64,000 nt of DNA from Muribaculaceae bacterium (GTDB lineage: Bacteria > Bacteroidota > Bacteroidia > Bacteroidales > Muribaculaceae), in contig JAFLUA010000006.1 in assembly GCA_022508985.1 (NCBI GenBank), positions 49,177 to 113,176 on the forward strand, given 5' to 3'. The notes under the pieces are model-generated. The model was not told the DNA's origin. It saw only the letters and a list, made by a program, of their open reading frames with translations, and ran no database searches. Positions 52,974 through 62,155 of the stretch are shown here, piece after piece. A program made the position numbers and the translations under genes. Position 1 is the stretch's first letter, and every line of letters starts with the position of its first letter.

Positions 52974-54793
52974 TGAAAATTAAGGTCGTTTACATTTTAG
53001 TTTGTGACGAGCATAGCAAATATGTAAAGCAGGCTTCGTGGTCAATGTTTTCATTGAGGTATTATAACCCGCAAGCACAGATAACTCTCGTTACCGATAA
53101 AACAACGGCAAAAATTCTTAGTGGGGATAGCCTGTCAAAATATGTAGATGAACTTATAATAAAAGACATCCCGACAAATTATTCAACCACTGAAAAATCG
53201 CGATACTTAAAAACTTCTTTGCGTCAAATAATAAATGGCAAGTTTATCTTTTTAGATACCGATACAATTGTTTGGGGGCCAATACAAGAATTATATGACA
53301 AAGATATTGAGATTGGTGCAGTACTAAATAAACACGAACTTTTGGCTGATAGACCGTCGAAAGTCGTGCAAAACTATGAGGCTACGACTGGAAATGTGAT
53401 AGATGCCTCGATGCCTTATTTTAATAGTGGAGTAATGTTGTTAGATGATACCTCGCGCGTACATCAATTCTTTGAAGAATGGCATCAGAGGTGGTGTGAA
53501 GATAATAGAGTATACCGATTACACGAAGATCAGCCTTCATTGGCTTTGACAAACGAAAAGCATCATTATTTGATAAAAGAACTCGACGGGAAATATAATT
53601 GTCAGGTTAAATGTAAGAGTTCAGAAAAGTATATCACCGATAGCATTGTTGCTCACTATTATGCTACCGCAGATAAAAAATGTGCTATTAATAGCGACTA
53701 TATCAACAATTCGCCGCAGTCCGAACAGTCTCTTTTAGATATTAAAGCCCGTGTGATAAAAGGATTTAATCTTAAAAATAAAAGAAAAATGAGTTTAGAT
53801 ATTCTCATCCCTACCTTTAATCGTCGAGAACAACTTATTAAAAACTTAACACACCTTTCTACCATTATACGACAGATTGATTACGATATCAGAATAAAAA
53901 TATCGGATAATTGCTCCGACGATGGCACCTATGAGGCTGTGATTGACTTTATAGAATGCAACCCGGATATTATAATCAAAATTCGCAAAAATGATATTAA
54001 TGTAGGACTGCAGAAAAATTTATTTCTCATTTTGGAATTGTGTGATGCAGAGTATGCAATGATTCAAAGCGATGATGATTATTGCCAATTAGACTATCTT
54101 AGAAATGCTATAAATGAAATCAAAAATGATAACGAAATCGCTTGCATCATACCTTCACACATAAAAATAGAACGAGCCTCAGAAGATGTACGGGAAAAAT
54201 TATCTTACCGTGATGACTCTCTTGTCTCGACCTTATCATCTCCGGGGTTTGATAATTTGCTAAACAATAATTGGAGAGCAAATTTGATAACGGGCATAAT
54301 ATTCAAAAGCGAAGGCTTATTCGATAGTGTGGTGTCAAGAAACATTGACAATATGTATATTCACATATACTATGTAGGCTTTAATTGTTTGCGAGGCAAA
54401 ACTTTATATCTTCCTGAGTATCCCGTATTGGCATCTCGAGATAATGTGAGATTTTGGAATTATGATTCCACCGGCTACCTGAATGATATTTATCAAAATT
54501 ATAAGGCATTACAACTGTCGCAGTATAAGAGGTTTCGATTAGAAAATGAAATGAATAAACGGCAGTTTTGGCGAATAGGGGGCTTAAACCATAGCGGCGC
54601 TCAGATCTTTAAGTGCATGGTTCTTTTGTCGCATGGACCTAATACCTCATTTTATGGTCGATTACTACATCCTATTTTTAATATATGCCGGTTATTTTAC
54701 AGAAAAAATCATAAATTCCGCAAGAAATACAAGCGTTTTGCACACGAAATCTCGTGTTTTGCAGATGTAGTTAAAAGAAAACTTCATATATGA
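52973..54793 (+). CDS. Two-domain glycosyltransferase: GT8-like plus family 2
   Basis: This 606-residue protein joins two transferase domains. Residues 1 to ~270 resemble GT8-type enzymes: IKVVYILVCDEHSKYVKQASWSMFSL, then FIFLDTDTIVWGPIQELYD with a DTD metal motif near 95-97, and YFNSGVMLLDD. Residues ~272-606 are a GT2 domain: MSLDILIPTFNRREQLIKNL, ISDNCSDDGTY and MIQSDDDYCQLDYL. The first half is clearly related to the single-domain protein encoded at 60221. A fusion suggests two successive sugar additions by one polypeptide. The text is rich in Asn, Ile and Lys, unlike the housekeeping genes. It overlaps rfbF by four bases. Confidence 0.8.
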   Translation: MKIKVVYILVCDEHSKYVKQASWSMFSLRYYNPQAQITLVTDKTTAKILSGDSLSKYVDELIIKDIPTNYSTTEKSRYLKTSLRQIINGKFIFLDTDTIVWGPIQELYDKDIEIGAVLNKHELLADRPSKVVQNYEATTGNVIDASMPYFNSGVMLLDDTSRVHQFFEEWHQRWCEDNRVYRLHEDQPSLALTNEKHHYLIKELDGKYNCQVKCKSSEKYITDSIVAHYYATADKKCAINSDYINNSPQSEQSLLDIKARVIKGFNLKNKRKMSLDILIPTFNRREQLIKNLTHLSTIIRQIDYDIRIKISDNCSDDGTYEAVIDFIECNPDIIIKIRKNDINVGLQKNLFLILELCDAEYAMIQSDDDYCQLDYLRNAINEIKNDNEIACIIPSHIKIERASEDVREKLSYRDDSLVSTLSSPGFDNLLNNNWRANLITGIIFKSEGLFDSVVSRNIDNMYIHIYYVGFNCLRGKTLYLPEYPVLASRDNVRFWNYDSTGYLNDIYQNYKALQLSQYKRFRLENEMNKRQFWRIGGLNHSGAQIFKCMVLLSHGPNTSFYGRLLHPIFNICRLFYRKNHKFRKKYKRFAHEISCFADVVKRKLHI

Positions 54794-55548
54794 AAGTGGT
54801 AATCCTAGCCGGGGGAATCGGTTCTCGTATGGGTGACGAAACTCGAATCAAGCCGAAAGCTATGGTCGAAATTGGCGGTTTGCCGATTTTGATTCATATC
54901 ATCAATATTTATTCTCATTATGGCTTTAATGAGTTTATAGTATGTGCCGGATATAAATGCAACTACCTTATCGACAACCTTGGCGAGCATTACCACATTG
55001 CACCCGTGAAACATGATGATTTTGCCTTTGCCTTCCATAATGCCGGAAATATGGCTTGTAATATTATGGTAGTAGATACAGGTGAGTCTACACAGACCGG
55101 TGGCCGGCTTAAAAGAGTGCAAAAGTATATCGGAGACCAAACTATTATGCTAACCTACGGAGATGGCCTGTGTGATGTCGATTTGACAAAACTACTCCAT
55201 TTTCATCGTGCTCACGGAAAACAAGCAACCATAACTGCTGTCAGATGGCCTGATACAATTGAGAAAGGTGTTGCCGATATCGACACAAACGGACTTGTAA
55301 GAGCTTTTCATGAAAAAGGACATTCGGGAGAGCTGATAAATGCCGGTTTCATGGTTTTGGAGCCTCGTGTATTTAATTACTTATCCGATGACAATTCTAT
55401 CTTAGAAGTTGATGCTATGATGAAGTTGTGCAATGATCGAGAACTTATGGCTTATCGACACGACGGATTTTGGCAGTGCATGGATAGCGTGGAGGAAAAG
55501 GAATATTTGGAGAGTCTGGTAGCAAGCGGGACTCCCCCGTGGATGTAG
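54790..55548 (+). CDS. rfbF: Glucose-1-phosphate cytidylyltransferase-like
   Basis: This 252-residue nucleotidyltransferase begins MKVVILAGGIGSRMGDETRIKPKAMVEIGGLPILIHI. Further RfbF-like blocks are YGFNEFIVCAGYKCNYL, LTYGDGLCDVDLTKLLHFHRAHGKQATITAVRW, EKGVADIDTNGLVRAFHEKG and NAGFMVLEPRVFNYL. RfbF makes CDP-glucose, entry point to CDP-3,6-dideoxyhexoses. This fits the RfbH homologue encoded at 57928. The exact sugar-1-phosphate is inferred from similarity only. Confidence 0.85.
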   Translation: MKVVILAGGIGSRMGDETRIKPKAMVEIGGLPILIHIINIYSHYGFNEFIVCAGYKCNYLIDNLGEHYHIAPVKHDDFAFAFHNAGNMACNIMVVDTGESTQTGGRLKRVQKYIGDQTIMLTYGDGLCDVDLTKLLHFHRAHGKQATITAVRWPDTIEKGVADIDTNGLVRAFHEKGHSGELINAGFMVLEPRVFNYLSDDNSILEVDAMMKLCNDRELMAYRHDGFWQCMDSVEEKEYLESLVASGTPPWM

Positions 55549-55570
55549 GATTTTAAATTTCGACTTGATA

Positions 55571-56665
55571 ATGATAACAACAATATTACAACAAGATTTC
55601 GACTATTCTCTATTGAAACTATCCGAAGTAGAGAAGAATAAACTGAAAGATGCCACTATCTTAGTTACCGGGTGTGCGGGTTTTTTAGGTTACTATCTGC
55701 TGAATTTCCTTAACAACAAATCAGATGTATTTGGGTTTAGAAAAATTATTGCACTTGATAATTATATATTAGAACGCCCGAAATGGATAGATGAGTTATC
55801 GGAGAATAATAAGTTTGATATTCGGAAGTTTGACATCGTAAACGACAGCCTCGACGTTCTATGTGATATTGAATCTGTCGATTATGTCGTTCATATGGCG
55901 TCGATTGCCTCACCGACATATTATCGTTCTCATCCGATTGAAACAATAGAAGCCAATGTCTTGGGCCTAAAAAAACTATTAGACTATTATAAGAACAAGA
56001 ATTTGCGAGGCTTTCTATTTTTTTCCTCCAGTGAAATATATGGCGACCCTACCCCCGAGGCTATACCAACCGATGAAGAATATAGAGGGTCTGTATCGTG
56101 TACCGGTCCGCGCGCTTGCTATGATGAATCGAAACGAATTGGTGAGACTTTATGCAGAGTATATGCCGATAAGTTCGATATGCCTATCGGAGTCGTTCGT
56201 CCGTTCAACAACTACGGACCAGGTATGAGATTAGATGATAAACGAGTGGTAGCCGACTTTTCGCATGCCGCCATAAATAATTCGGATATAGTAGTATTGT
56301 CCGATGGCATGGCAACGAGAACTTTCTGTTATATTTCCGATGCTATAGTGGGCTATCTCAAAATATTGCTTCATGGCGATTATGGTTATTATAATATCGG
56401 CATTGATTCCGATGAAATAAGTGTTGTGCAATTAGCCGAGTTGTATAAGAAAATAGCCGAAGAATTATTAAATTATAAAGGAGAAATCGTATTCAGACAG
56501 TCTGATGACAAAGATTACCTTACCGATAACCCTTCGAGACGCCGCCCTAATATAGATAAAGCAAGAAAAATATTGGGTTATGATCCAGAAATTAGTGTAC
56601 AAGATGGGGTAAGGCGCTTGTTGCTGCACTTAAAAGAAATAGAGAAGGTATCGCAGATATGGTAA
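55571..56665 (+). CDS. Extended SDR, UDP-glucuronate decarboxylase (UXS)-like
   Basis: This 364-residue protein has the NAD-binding motif VTGCAGFLG (GxxGxxG at 34-40). The catalytic block FSSSEIYGDP carries S154-E155, followed by GPRACYDESKRIGETLC with Y184 and K188. The Ser-Glu pair and the PRACYDExKR text are marks of UDP-glucuronate decarboxylases, which oxidise C4 and lose C6 as CO2. It does not resemble RfbG (CDP-glucose 4,6-dehydratase), although it sits where rfbG would be in a classical cluster. A TTG lies two codons upstream of the ATG at 55571. The end overlaps the dehydrogenase gene by 7 bases. Confidence 0.8.
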   Translation: MITTILQQDFDYSLLKLSEVEKNKLKDATILVTGCAGFLGYYLLNFLNNKSDVFGFRKIIALDNYILERPKWIDELSENNKFDIRKFDIVNDSLDVLCDIESVDYVVHMASIASPTYYRSHPIETIEANVLGLKKLLDYYKNKNLRGFLFFSSSEIYGDPTPEAIPTDEEYRGSVSCTGPRACYDESKRIGETLCRVYADKFDMPIGVVRPFNNYGPGMRLDDKRVVADFSHAAINNSDIVVLSDGMATRTFCYISDAIVGYLKILLHGDYGYYNIGIDSDEISVVQLAELYKKIAEELLNYKGEIVFRQSDDKDYLTDNPSRRRPNIDKARKILGYDPEISVQDGVRRLLLHLKEIEKVSQIW

Positions 56666-57912
56666 TTTCAGTAATAGGTTTAGGTTTTGTTGGCCTGACA
56701 ACCGCTCTGGGACTGGCGAAATATGGTCATACCGTGTATGGTATAGAAAGTGACGAGAAACGATTACAGACCATTAGCAGTGGTTTGCTGCCATTTCAAG
56801 AACCGGGCCTCGATATTGCACTGAAAACCTACATTGATAGAAATTTTTATCCGACACCGAGTTGCGATTGCTATAGCGCTTTGAAAGAAAGTGAATGCAT
56901 ATTTTATTGTGTCGGAACCCCGACGGGGCAACATGGCGAAGTCGATTTGAACCCATTATTCGGTGCTATCGATATGACCTTAAAAAATATCACAGATAAT
57001 GAATACCGAGTTTTTGTTGTTAAATCTTCTGTGCCTCCTTCAACCTGCTCTTCAAAGTTGATACCATATATTGAAGAACGGAAAAGAGATTTTAATTACT
57101 CCCTGGCTAATAATCCTGAGTTTCTGAGAGAAGGCCACTGTTGGGAAGATTTTATGAATCCTGGCCGTATTGTAATAGGAGCAAACGACGATAAAGCTCA
57201 GGGAATATTAAAAGACGTTTATTCGCGGCAGTCGGCCCCATTACATTTCGTGTCGCTGAATACGGCTGAGTACATAAAGTATCTGTCAAATTCGGTATTG
57301 GCGTGTCTTATCAGCTTCTCCAATGAGATGGCAATGTGCGCCGATAAAATCGGCGATATCGATGTTAAACGGGCTTTTAAGATTCTTCATGAGGATTCTC
57401 GCTGGGGAAATGGTGGCATGGCTTCGTATTTCTACCCTGGATGCGGATATGGCGGATATTGCTTGCCGAAAGATACTAAAGCATTGTTATCACTCTCAGA
57501 ATCAAACGGATTTGATGCTGCCATTCTGCGTGAAGTAATTTCAACGAATGATAAAATTTCCGAATTTACAATCGACAAAATAATTAAGGAAGTTATTGAA
57601 AACAAGAGTGTTAAAATCGGTATTTTAGGGCTTTCATCAAAGCCCGCTACCGACGATGTGAGAGAATCGCCAAGTGCCAAGATAATAGCCGGCTTGTTAG
57701 CTCGTGGTTATAAAGACATATTAGGTTATGACTCACTTGCCGCGAAAGCATTTGATAATAGCTATCCGGAGCTTAGAATCCGATATTGTGATACGTTTTC
57801 ACATATATTAGACGAAGCAGATGTTTTTATTATTCTTAGCGCCACAGAGGAATTCAAAGATTTGGCGAGTCTAACTCAAAAAAAAATAGTTGATTGCAGA
57901 TATCTTTTGTAA
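56659..57912 (+). CDS. Nucleotide-sugar 6-dehydrogenase (UDP-glucose dehydrogenase family)
   Basis: This 417-residue protein has MVISVIGLGFVGLTTALGLA, CVGTPTGQHGEVDLNP, NPEFLREGHCWEDFMNPGRIVIG, TAEYIKYLSNSVLACLISFSNE (conserved K207 and N211) and the catalytic cysteine C268 in PGCGYGGYCLPKDTKAL. The family converts an NDP-hexose to its uronic acid using two NAD+. Next to the UXS-like gene, the two would turn an NDP-hexose into an NDP-pentose or 4-keto-pentose. Whether the nucleotide is UDP or CDP cannot be read from the sequence; the rfbF neighbour raises the CDP option. Confidence 0.88.
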   Translation: MVISVIGLGFVGLTTALGLAKYGHTVYGIESDEKRLQTISSGLLPFQEPGLDIALKTYIDRNFYPTPSCDCYSALKESECIFYCVGTPTGQHGEVDLNPLFGAIDMTLKNITDNEYRVFVVKSSVPPSTCSSKLIPYIEERKRDFNYSLANNPEFLREGHCWEDFMNPGRIVIGANDDKAQGILKDVYSRQSAPLHFVSLNTAEYIKYLSNSVLACLISFSNEMAMCADKIGDIDVKRAFKILHEDSRWGNGGMASYFYPGCGYGGYCLPKDTKALLSLSESNGFDAAILREVISTNDKISEFTIDKIIKEVIENKSVKIGILGLSSKPATDDVRESPSAKIIAGLLARGYKDILGYDSLAAKAFDNSYPELRIRYCDTFSHILDEADVFIILSATEEFKDLASLTQKKIVDCRYLL

Positions 57913-57927
57913 AATTCTTAACAATCT

Positions 57928-59271
57928 ATGGAAGAACAAGAAAGACTCAAAGAGGAAATATTGGCTTTGACAGCAAAGTATTATACATTGGTTCATGCCA
58001 CCTCAGAAGATTTTTTCATCCCCGATCGTGATTCTATACGTTATGGGGGAAGGGTATTCAACGAGAATGAGCTGAAAAATCTTATAAGTTCTTCATTGGA
58101 TTTTTGGCTCACTGCAGGTGCGTGGGCTAATAAGTTTGAAAAAGATTTTGCTAAATGGTTAAACGTTAAGTATGTAAGTTTAACAAATTCTGGGTCTTCA
58201 GCTAATTTGCTCGCTTTTTTTGCATTAACATCTCCCTTGCTTAAAGAAAAAGCTATAAAAAGAGGTGATGAAGTAATTACTGTTGCATGCGCATTCCCAA
58301 CGACAGTTTCCCCTATAATGCAATTTGGAGCAGTCCCTGTTTTTGTTGATATTGACTTAGATACCTACAATATAGATTGTTCTTATTTGGAGAAGGCCCT
58401 TTCGCCGAAAACAAAAGCGGTTGTCTTGGCTCATTCATTGGGCAATCCTTTTAACGTGGAAGCTGTGTATAAGTTTTGCCAGAAGCATTCCTTGTGGCTA
58501 ATAGAAGATAATTGTGACGCTTTAGGTGCGGATGCTTCTGTTGGTGGAATCACCAAAAAAACGGGGACATGGGGCCATATAGGAACATCATCGTTTTATC
58601 CTGCTCACCATTTAACGATGGGGGAAGGTGGGGCTGTTTACACAAACGATCCACTTCTCAACAAAATAGTGCGTTCTTTCAGAGATTGGGGGCGTGATTG
58701 CAATTGCAGTGCTGGGGTCGACAACTCTTGCGGGTGTCGTTTCTCGGGCACTTTTGGTAATCTTCCCGTGGGATATGACCACAAATATGTCTATAGCCAT
58801 ATGGGGTTTAATTTGAAGATAACCGATATGCAAGCAGCTATTGGGTGCGCGCAACTGGAAAAACTTGATTACTTCGTAGAAAAGCGACGCGAGAATTTTA
58901 AAAAATTAAGCGATGGTCTCGATAATATAGCATGGCTTCAACTCCCCAAGGCAGAGAAAAACACGAATCCATCTTGGTTTGGCTTTGCTATCACAATAAA
59001 ACCCGGAGCCCCTTTTACAAGAAATCGACTTACGTCTTATCTCGAAAAACGTAAGATTCAGACAAGAACAATGTTTGCCGGCAATTTAATTAAACATCCG
59101 GCTTTTGACCAATTTATGCCCGGCAGTGATTTTAGAGTGATAGGTGAACTCAAAAATACCGATTATGTTTTAGAAAATACTTTTTGGATAGGAGTTTATC
59201 CGGGGCTAACCGATAAAATGGTCGCATTTATCATTGAGGCTATCCGTCAATTCGTTAGTGATTTCTTATAG
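57928..59271 (+). CDS. rfbH: RfbH/E1-type 3-dehydrase (PMP and [2Fe-2S] dependent)
   Basis: This 447-residue member of the DegT/DnrJ/EryC1 fold carries SFYPAHHLTMGEGG, where the usual PLP lysine is replaced by histidine (H227), the hallmark of CDP-6-deoxy-4-hexulose-3-dehydrase E1. Cysteines C258, C260 and C268 in DWGRDCNCSAGVDNSCGCRF plus C196 in EDNCDALG fit the [2Fe-2S] site. The family removes the 3-hydroxyl of a 4-keto sugar bound to CDP, with electrons from a separate reductase (E3). No E3 gene is in the window. Upstream are a UXS-like and a dehydrogenase gene rather than rfbG, so its real substrate may not be the classical one. Confidence 0.9.
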   Translation: MEEQERLKEEILALTAKYYTLVHATSEDFFIPDRDSIRYGGRVFNENELKNLISSSLDFWLTAGAWANKFEKDFAKWLNVKYVSLTNSGSSANLLAFFALTSPLLKEKAIKRGDEVITVACAFPTTVSPIMQFGAVPVFVDIDLDTYNIDCSYLEKALSPKTKAVVLAHSLGNPFNVEAVYKFCQKHSLWLIEDNCDALGADASVGGITKKTGTWGHIGTSSFYPAHHLTMGEGGAVYTNDPLLNKIVRSFRDWGRDCNCSAGVDNSCGCRFSGTFGNLPVGYDHKYVYSHMGFNLKITDMQAAIGCAQLEKLDYFVEKRRENFKKLSDGLDNIAWLQLPKAEKNTNPSWFGFAITIKPGAPFTRNRLTSYLEKRKIQTRTMFAGNLIKHPAFDQFMPGSDFRVIGELKNTDYVLENTFWIGVYPGLTDKMVAFIIEAIRQFVSDFL

Positions 59272-59275
59272 CGAT

Positions 59276-60181
59276 ATGAAAATTCTTGTCACCGGTGCTA
59301 CTGGCTTTGTTGGAAAAACGGTTGTGAAACAACTTATCGCATCTAACGAGTTTTGCGTAGCATTGCTCGTACGCCAGCCCAATCTGGCATCTACGCTATT
59401 TGGAGAGAGTGTCGAATTGATTGTTAGCGGAAATAGTATGAGAGAAAAGATTATAGAGTTCAACCCTGATCTCGTACTACATTTAGCTGCATTTATTTCT
59501 AACGCTTCAGATACAGAAACTGTAAACCAATTGGTAGATTCAAACATATTGTTTACAACAAAATTGTTGGAAGCTCTCTCGGCTACTGATTGTAGTTTTT
59601 TTATCAATGTTGGGAGTTTTTTAGAATCTGTCAATGTCAACGGCTCCGTGTCTCCATCTAATCTTTATGCCGCCACAAAAGCAGCATGTAGGCCGATTCT
59701 TCAGTATTTTAAAGAAATATATCAATGGAAATGGGTTAATGTTATTCTTTACACTCCTTATGGAAGAGTGAATAGACGGAAAAAGGTGATTGATTATATG
59801 ATAGAGGCTTTAGATTCAACAGAGCCCATCCCGTTTACAAATGGATATCAAGTGCTCGATTTTATACATGTTGATGACATTGCTCGGTTCTTCTATTTGC
59901 TCCTAAAACAAGTGCCGAATTTGCCGAATGATTTTATAGAGTTCCAATTAGGCTCCGGTGTCGGTTATGATATAAGAGAGATCGCAAATATTATTGAGGA
60001 CATAAGTGGTAAAAAAGTGAATGCCGATTGGGGGCGTCTACCATACGACAAAATTAATCCGATGCGTTCGGTAGCACAGATTGCTCTTGCTAAGGATGTT
60101 TTAGGTTGGACTCCCGAAATCGATATTCAAAGCGGCATTAAAATTTTATTAGAAGAAAATGCCATTTTGAAAACTAAGTGA
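59276..60181 (+). CDS. NAD(P)-dependent SDR reductase (RfbJ/paratose-synthase-like)
   Basis: This 301-residue protein has the motif VTGATGFVG (GxxGxxG at 7-13), HLAAF, a Ser in FFINVGSFLE and YAATK with Y131 and K135. The text VLDFIHVDDIARFFYLLL is common in CDP-abequose/paratose synthases and related NDP-4-keto-sugar reductases or epimerases. After RfbH, its likely role is to reduce the 4-keto group of the deoxysugar. The frame reads back to 59234 within rfbH, but the ATG at 59276, 4 bases after the rfbH stop, fits the Rossmann start. Confidence 0.8.
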   Translation: MKILVTGATGFVGKTVVKQLIASNEFCVALLVRQPNLASTLFGESVELIVSGNSMREKIIEFNPDLVLHLAAFISNASDTETVNQLVDSNILFTTKLLEALSATDCSFFINVGSFLESVNVNGSVSPSNLYAATKAACRPILQYFKEIYQWKWVNVILYTPYGRVNRRKKVIDYMIEALDSTEPIPFTNGYQVLDFIHVDDIARFFYLLLKQVPNLPNDFIEFQLGSGVGYDIREIANIIEDISGKKVNADWGRLPYDKINPMRSVAQIALAKDVLGWTPEIDIQSGIKILLEENAILKTK

Positions 60182-60220
60182 GCCCAATCTGTGGGATGGA
60201 GAATAGATATTTGATTTTGT

Positions 60221-61204
60221 ATGAAAGTCGTTTACATATTAGTAAGTAGTGAATCAGATTATTATGCCGAGCAAACGCTTGTGTCGATGTGTTCGCTTAA
60301 GCGTTATAATCCGTCGGCTGAAGTTTACTTGCTCGCCGATAATGGCACCTTGGGCAGATTGAACGGCTCTCGTGCTTTCGTTAAAGATTATGCCGATAAA
60401 ATTGTAGAAATAACGCTCGGGCAAAAGTATAAATCGATACAAAAATCACGCTTTATTAAAACATCGCTGCCTAAGTACGTCGATGGAGACTTCCTCTATA
60501 TCGATAACGACACTGTTGTTACCGGCCCTCTCGACGATTTAGAAGACTATAAATGCGACGTCGGAGCTGTGTTTAATCAACATCGCGATGATTGGAATAA
60601 TGATGGTGTGCATCCGCAGTTGAGGCAATATTATGAAGTAACCGGAACGCATCCAGACGATGATGATAAGATTTCGCACTATTATAATGGTGGCGTCATT
60701 CTTGTCAGAAACACTCAAACGGCGAAAGATTTTTTTGATTTATGGCATAATTTATGGATTTATAGCTCTACAAAATTGGGCTTTCATAAAGATCAGCCCG
60801 ATATGTGGCGTGCTAATTATCAAGTCGGTAATCTTATAAAAGATTTGCCCGGATGCTATAATATGCAGAGCATATATCCAAAGCGCTCAATAATTTTTTT
60901 AAACGATTGCCGCATATTTCATTACTTCAGCAGTAATATGAAATTGTTGCCCAGGCTTAGCTTTAAAAATGAAGCTTCTCTTCAACTTGTACGTGATAAT
61001 GGTATTACTGGCGAGATTGAGCAGCGTATAACAAATATTAGAGTCGAATACATCGACAATGTAACTTTCTTGGCTAATATTAATGTAGAAATAGAACACG
61101 AGCCTTATTTTCTGCTATGTAGAAAAATACTTAGCTGGTTCCCCTTCCTAAATTCAATTGCCAACGTAATTTATAAAATCAAGAAAAAGATGCGTGATCA
61201 ATAG
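60221..61204 (+). CDS. Glycosyltransferase, GT8-like
   Basis: This 327-residue protein begins MKVVYILVSSESDYYAEQTLVSMCSLKRYNPSAEVYLLAD, has FLYIDNDTVVTGPLDDLEDY with a DND metal motif near 92, YYNGGVILVRNTQTAKDFF and FHKDQPDMWRANYQ. It aligns throughout with the first half of the fusion at 52973 (shared KVVYILV, RYNP, KSR(F/Y)(I/L)KTSL, DxDT, NxGV and DQP blocks), so the two are paralogues. Donor and acceptor are unknown. Confidence 0.8.
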   Translation: MKVVYILVSSESDYYAEQTLVSMCSLKRYNPSAEVYLLADNGTLGRLNGSRAFVKDYADKIVEITLGQKYKSIQKSRFIKTSLPKYVDGDFLYIDNDTVVTGPLDDLEDYKCDVGAVFNQHRDDWNNDGVHPQLRQYYEVTGTHPDDDDKISHYYNGGVILVRNTQTAKDFFDLWHNLWIYSSTKLGFHKDQPDMWRANYQVGNLIKDLPGCYNMQSIYPKRSIIFLNDCRIFHYFSSNMKLLPRLSFKNEASLQLVRDNGITGEIEQRITNIRVEYIDNVTFLANINVEIEHEPYFLLCRKILSWFPFLNSIANVIYKIKKKMRDQ

Positions 61205-61228
61205 GTGCGATTATCGAAATTTAGTATT

Positions 61229-62155
61229 ATGAAGAAAATTACCGTACTCATCCCGTGCTATAACGAAGAAGATTCTTTGCCGCTGTTGTGGAACGAGTTA
61301 AAAAAACTCGCCGATGACAATAGAACTTATCAGTGGCAGTTCCTTTTTGTTAACGACGGCAGCACCGACAATACTTTGGATATTATCTGCAACTTCAGAG
61401 CTGAAGATGAGCGTGCTTGTTTTATTGATTTATCAAGAAATTTCGGCAAGGAAGCGGCTATGCTTGCCGGTTTCGATAATGCCGATGGCGATTGCGTCGT
61501 TATTATGGATGCCGACTTGCAGCACCCCGTTTCGGTAATTCCCGAGATGGTAATGTATTGGGAACAGGGATATGACGATGTATATGGTAAAAGGAAGGAG
61601 CGTGGCAAAGAGTCGTGGTTGAGGAAAAAATTATCGCTGGGTTTTTATAAGTTCCTTGCCGATACTTCCGACATAAATATTTTGCAAAACGTGGGCGATT
61701 TCCGCCTCCTCGACCGTAAATGTATCGAGGCGCTGAAAGCGCTTAGAGAATCAGAGCGTTATACCAAGGGCTTATATAGCTGGATTGGCTTTAAAAAGAA
61801 AGAAATAACTTTTGAGCAACAAGATCGGCTCGCCGGACGCTCTTCGATGGGCTCCAGAAATCTTACCAATTTAGCTATTAACGCCATAACGGCTCATTCT
61901 ACAGCACCTATAAAGTTTATGACGGTCTTCGGGCTCTTCGTGTCGTTGGCTGCAGTTGTATATTTGCTATTCATTATCTGCCGAACAATGCTTTATGGCG
62001 ATCCCGTGAAAGGTTTTCCTACCTTGGTGGTGATAATTTTATTTCTCGGCGGTATTCAGATTATGTGTTTTGGGATAATAGGTGAATATATTGGCAGGAT
62101 TTTTAATGAGACTAAAAATCGACCGGTATATTTCGTAAAACGAGTTGAAAAATAA
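61229..62155 (+). CDS. Polyprenyl-phosphate glycosyltransferase (GtrB/DPM1-like, GT2)
   Basis: This 308-residue protein begins MKKITVLIPCYNEEDSLPLLWNEL, with FVNDGSTDNTLDII, DLSRNFGKEAAMLAGFD, VIMDADLQHP (DAD near 98) and YTKGLYSWIGFKKKEITFEQQDRLAGRSSMG. Two C-terminal membrane segments (about 233-255 and 268-292) place it with GtrB/ArnC-like enzymes that transfer a sugar to undecaprenyl phosphate. The frame reads back to GTG at 61205, but the ATG at 61229 gives the usual start. The stop lies inside the next gene's start region. Confidence 0.88.
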   Translation: MKKITVLIPCYNEEDSLPLLWNELKKLADDNRTYQWQFLFVNDGSTDNTLDIICNFRAEDERACFIDLSRNFGKEAAMLAGFDNADGDCVVIMDADLQHPVSVIPEMVMYWEQGYDDVYGKRKERGKESWLRKKLSLGFYKFLADTSDINILQNVGDFRLLDRKCIEALKALRESERYTKGLYSWIGFKKKEITFEQQDRLAGRSSMGSRNLTNLAINAITAHSTAPIKFMTVFGLFVSLAAVVYLLFIICRTMLYGDPVKGFPTLVVIILFLGGIQIMCFGIIGEYIGRIFNETKNRPVYFVKRVEK

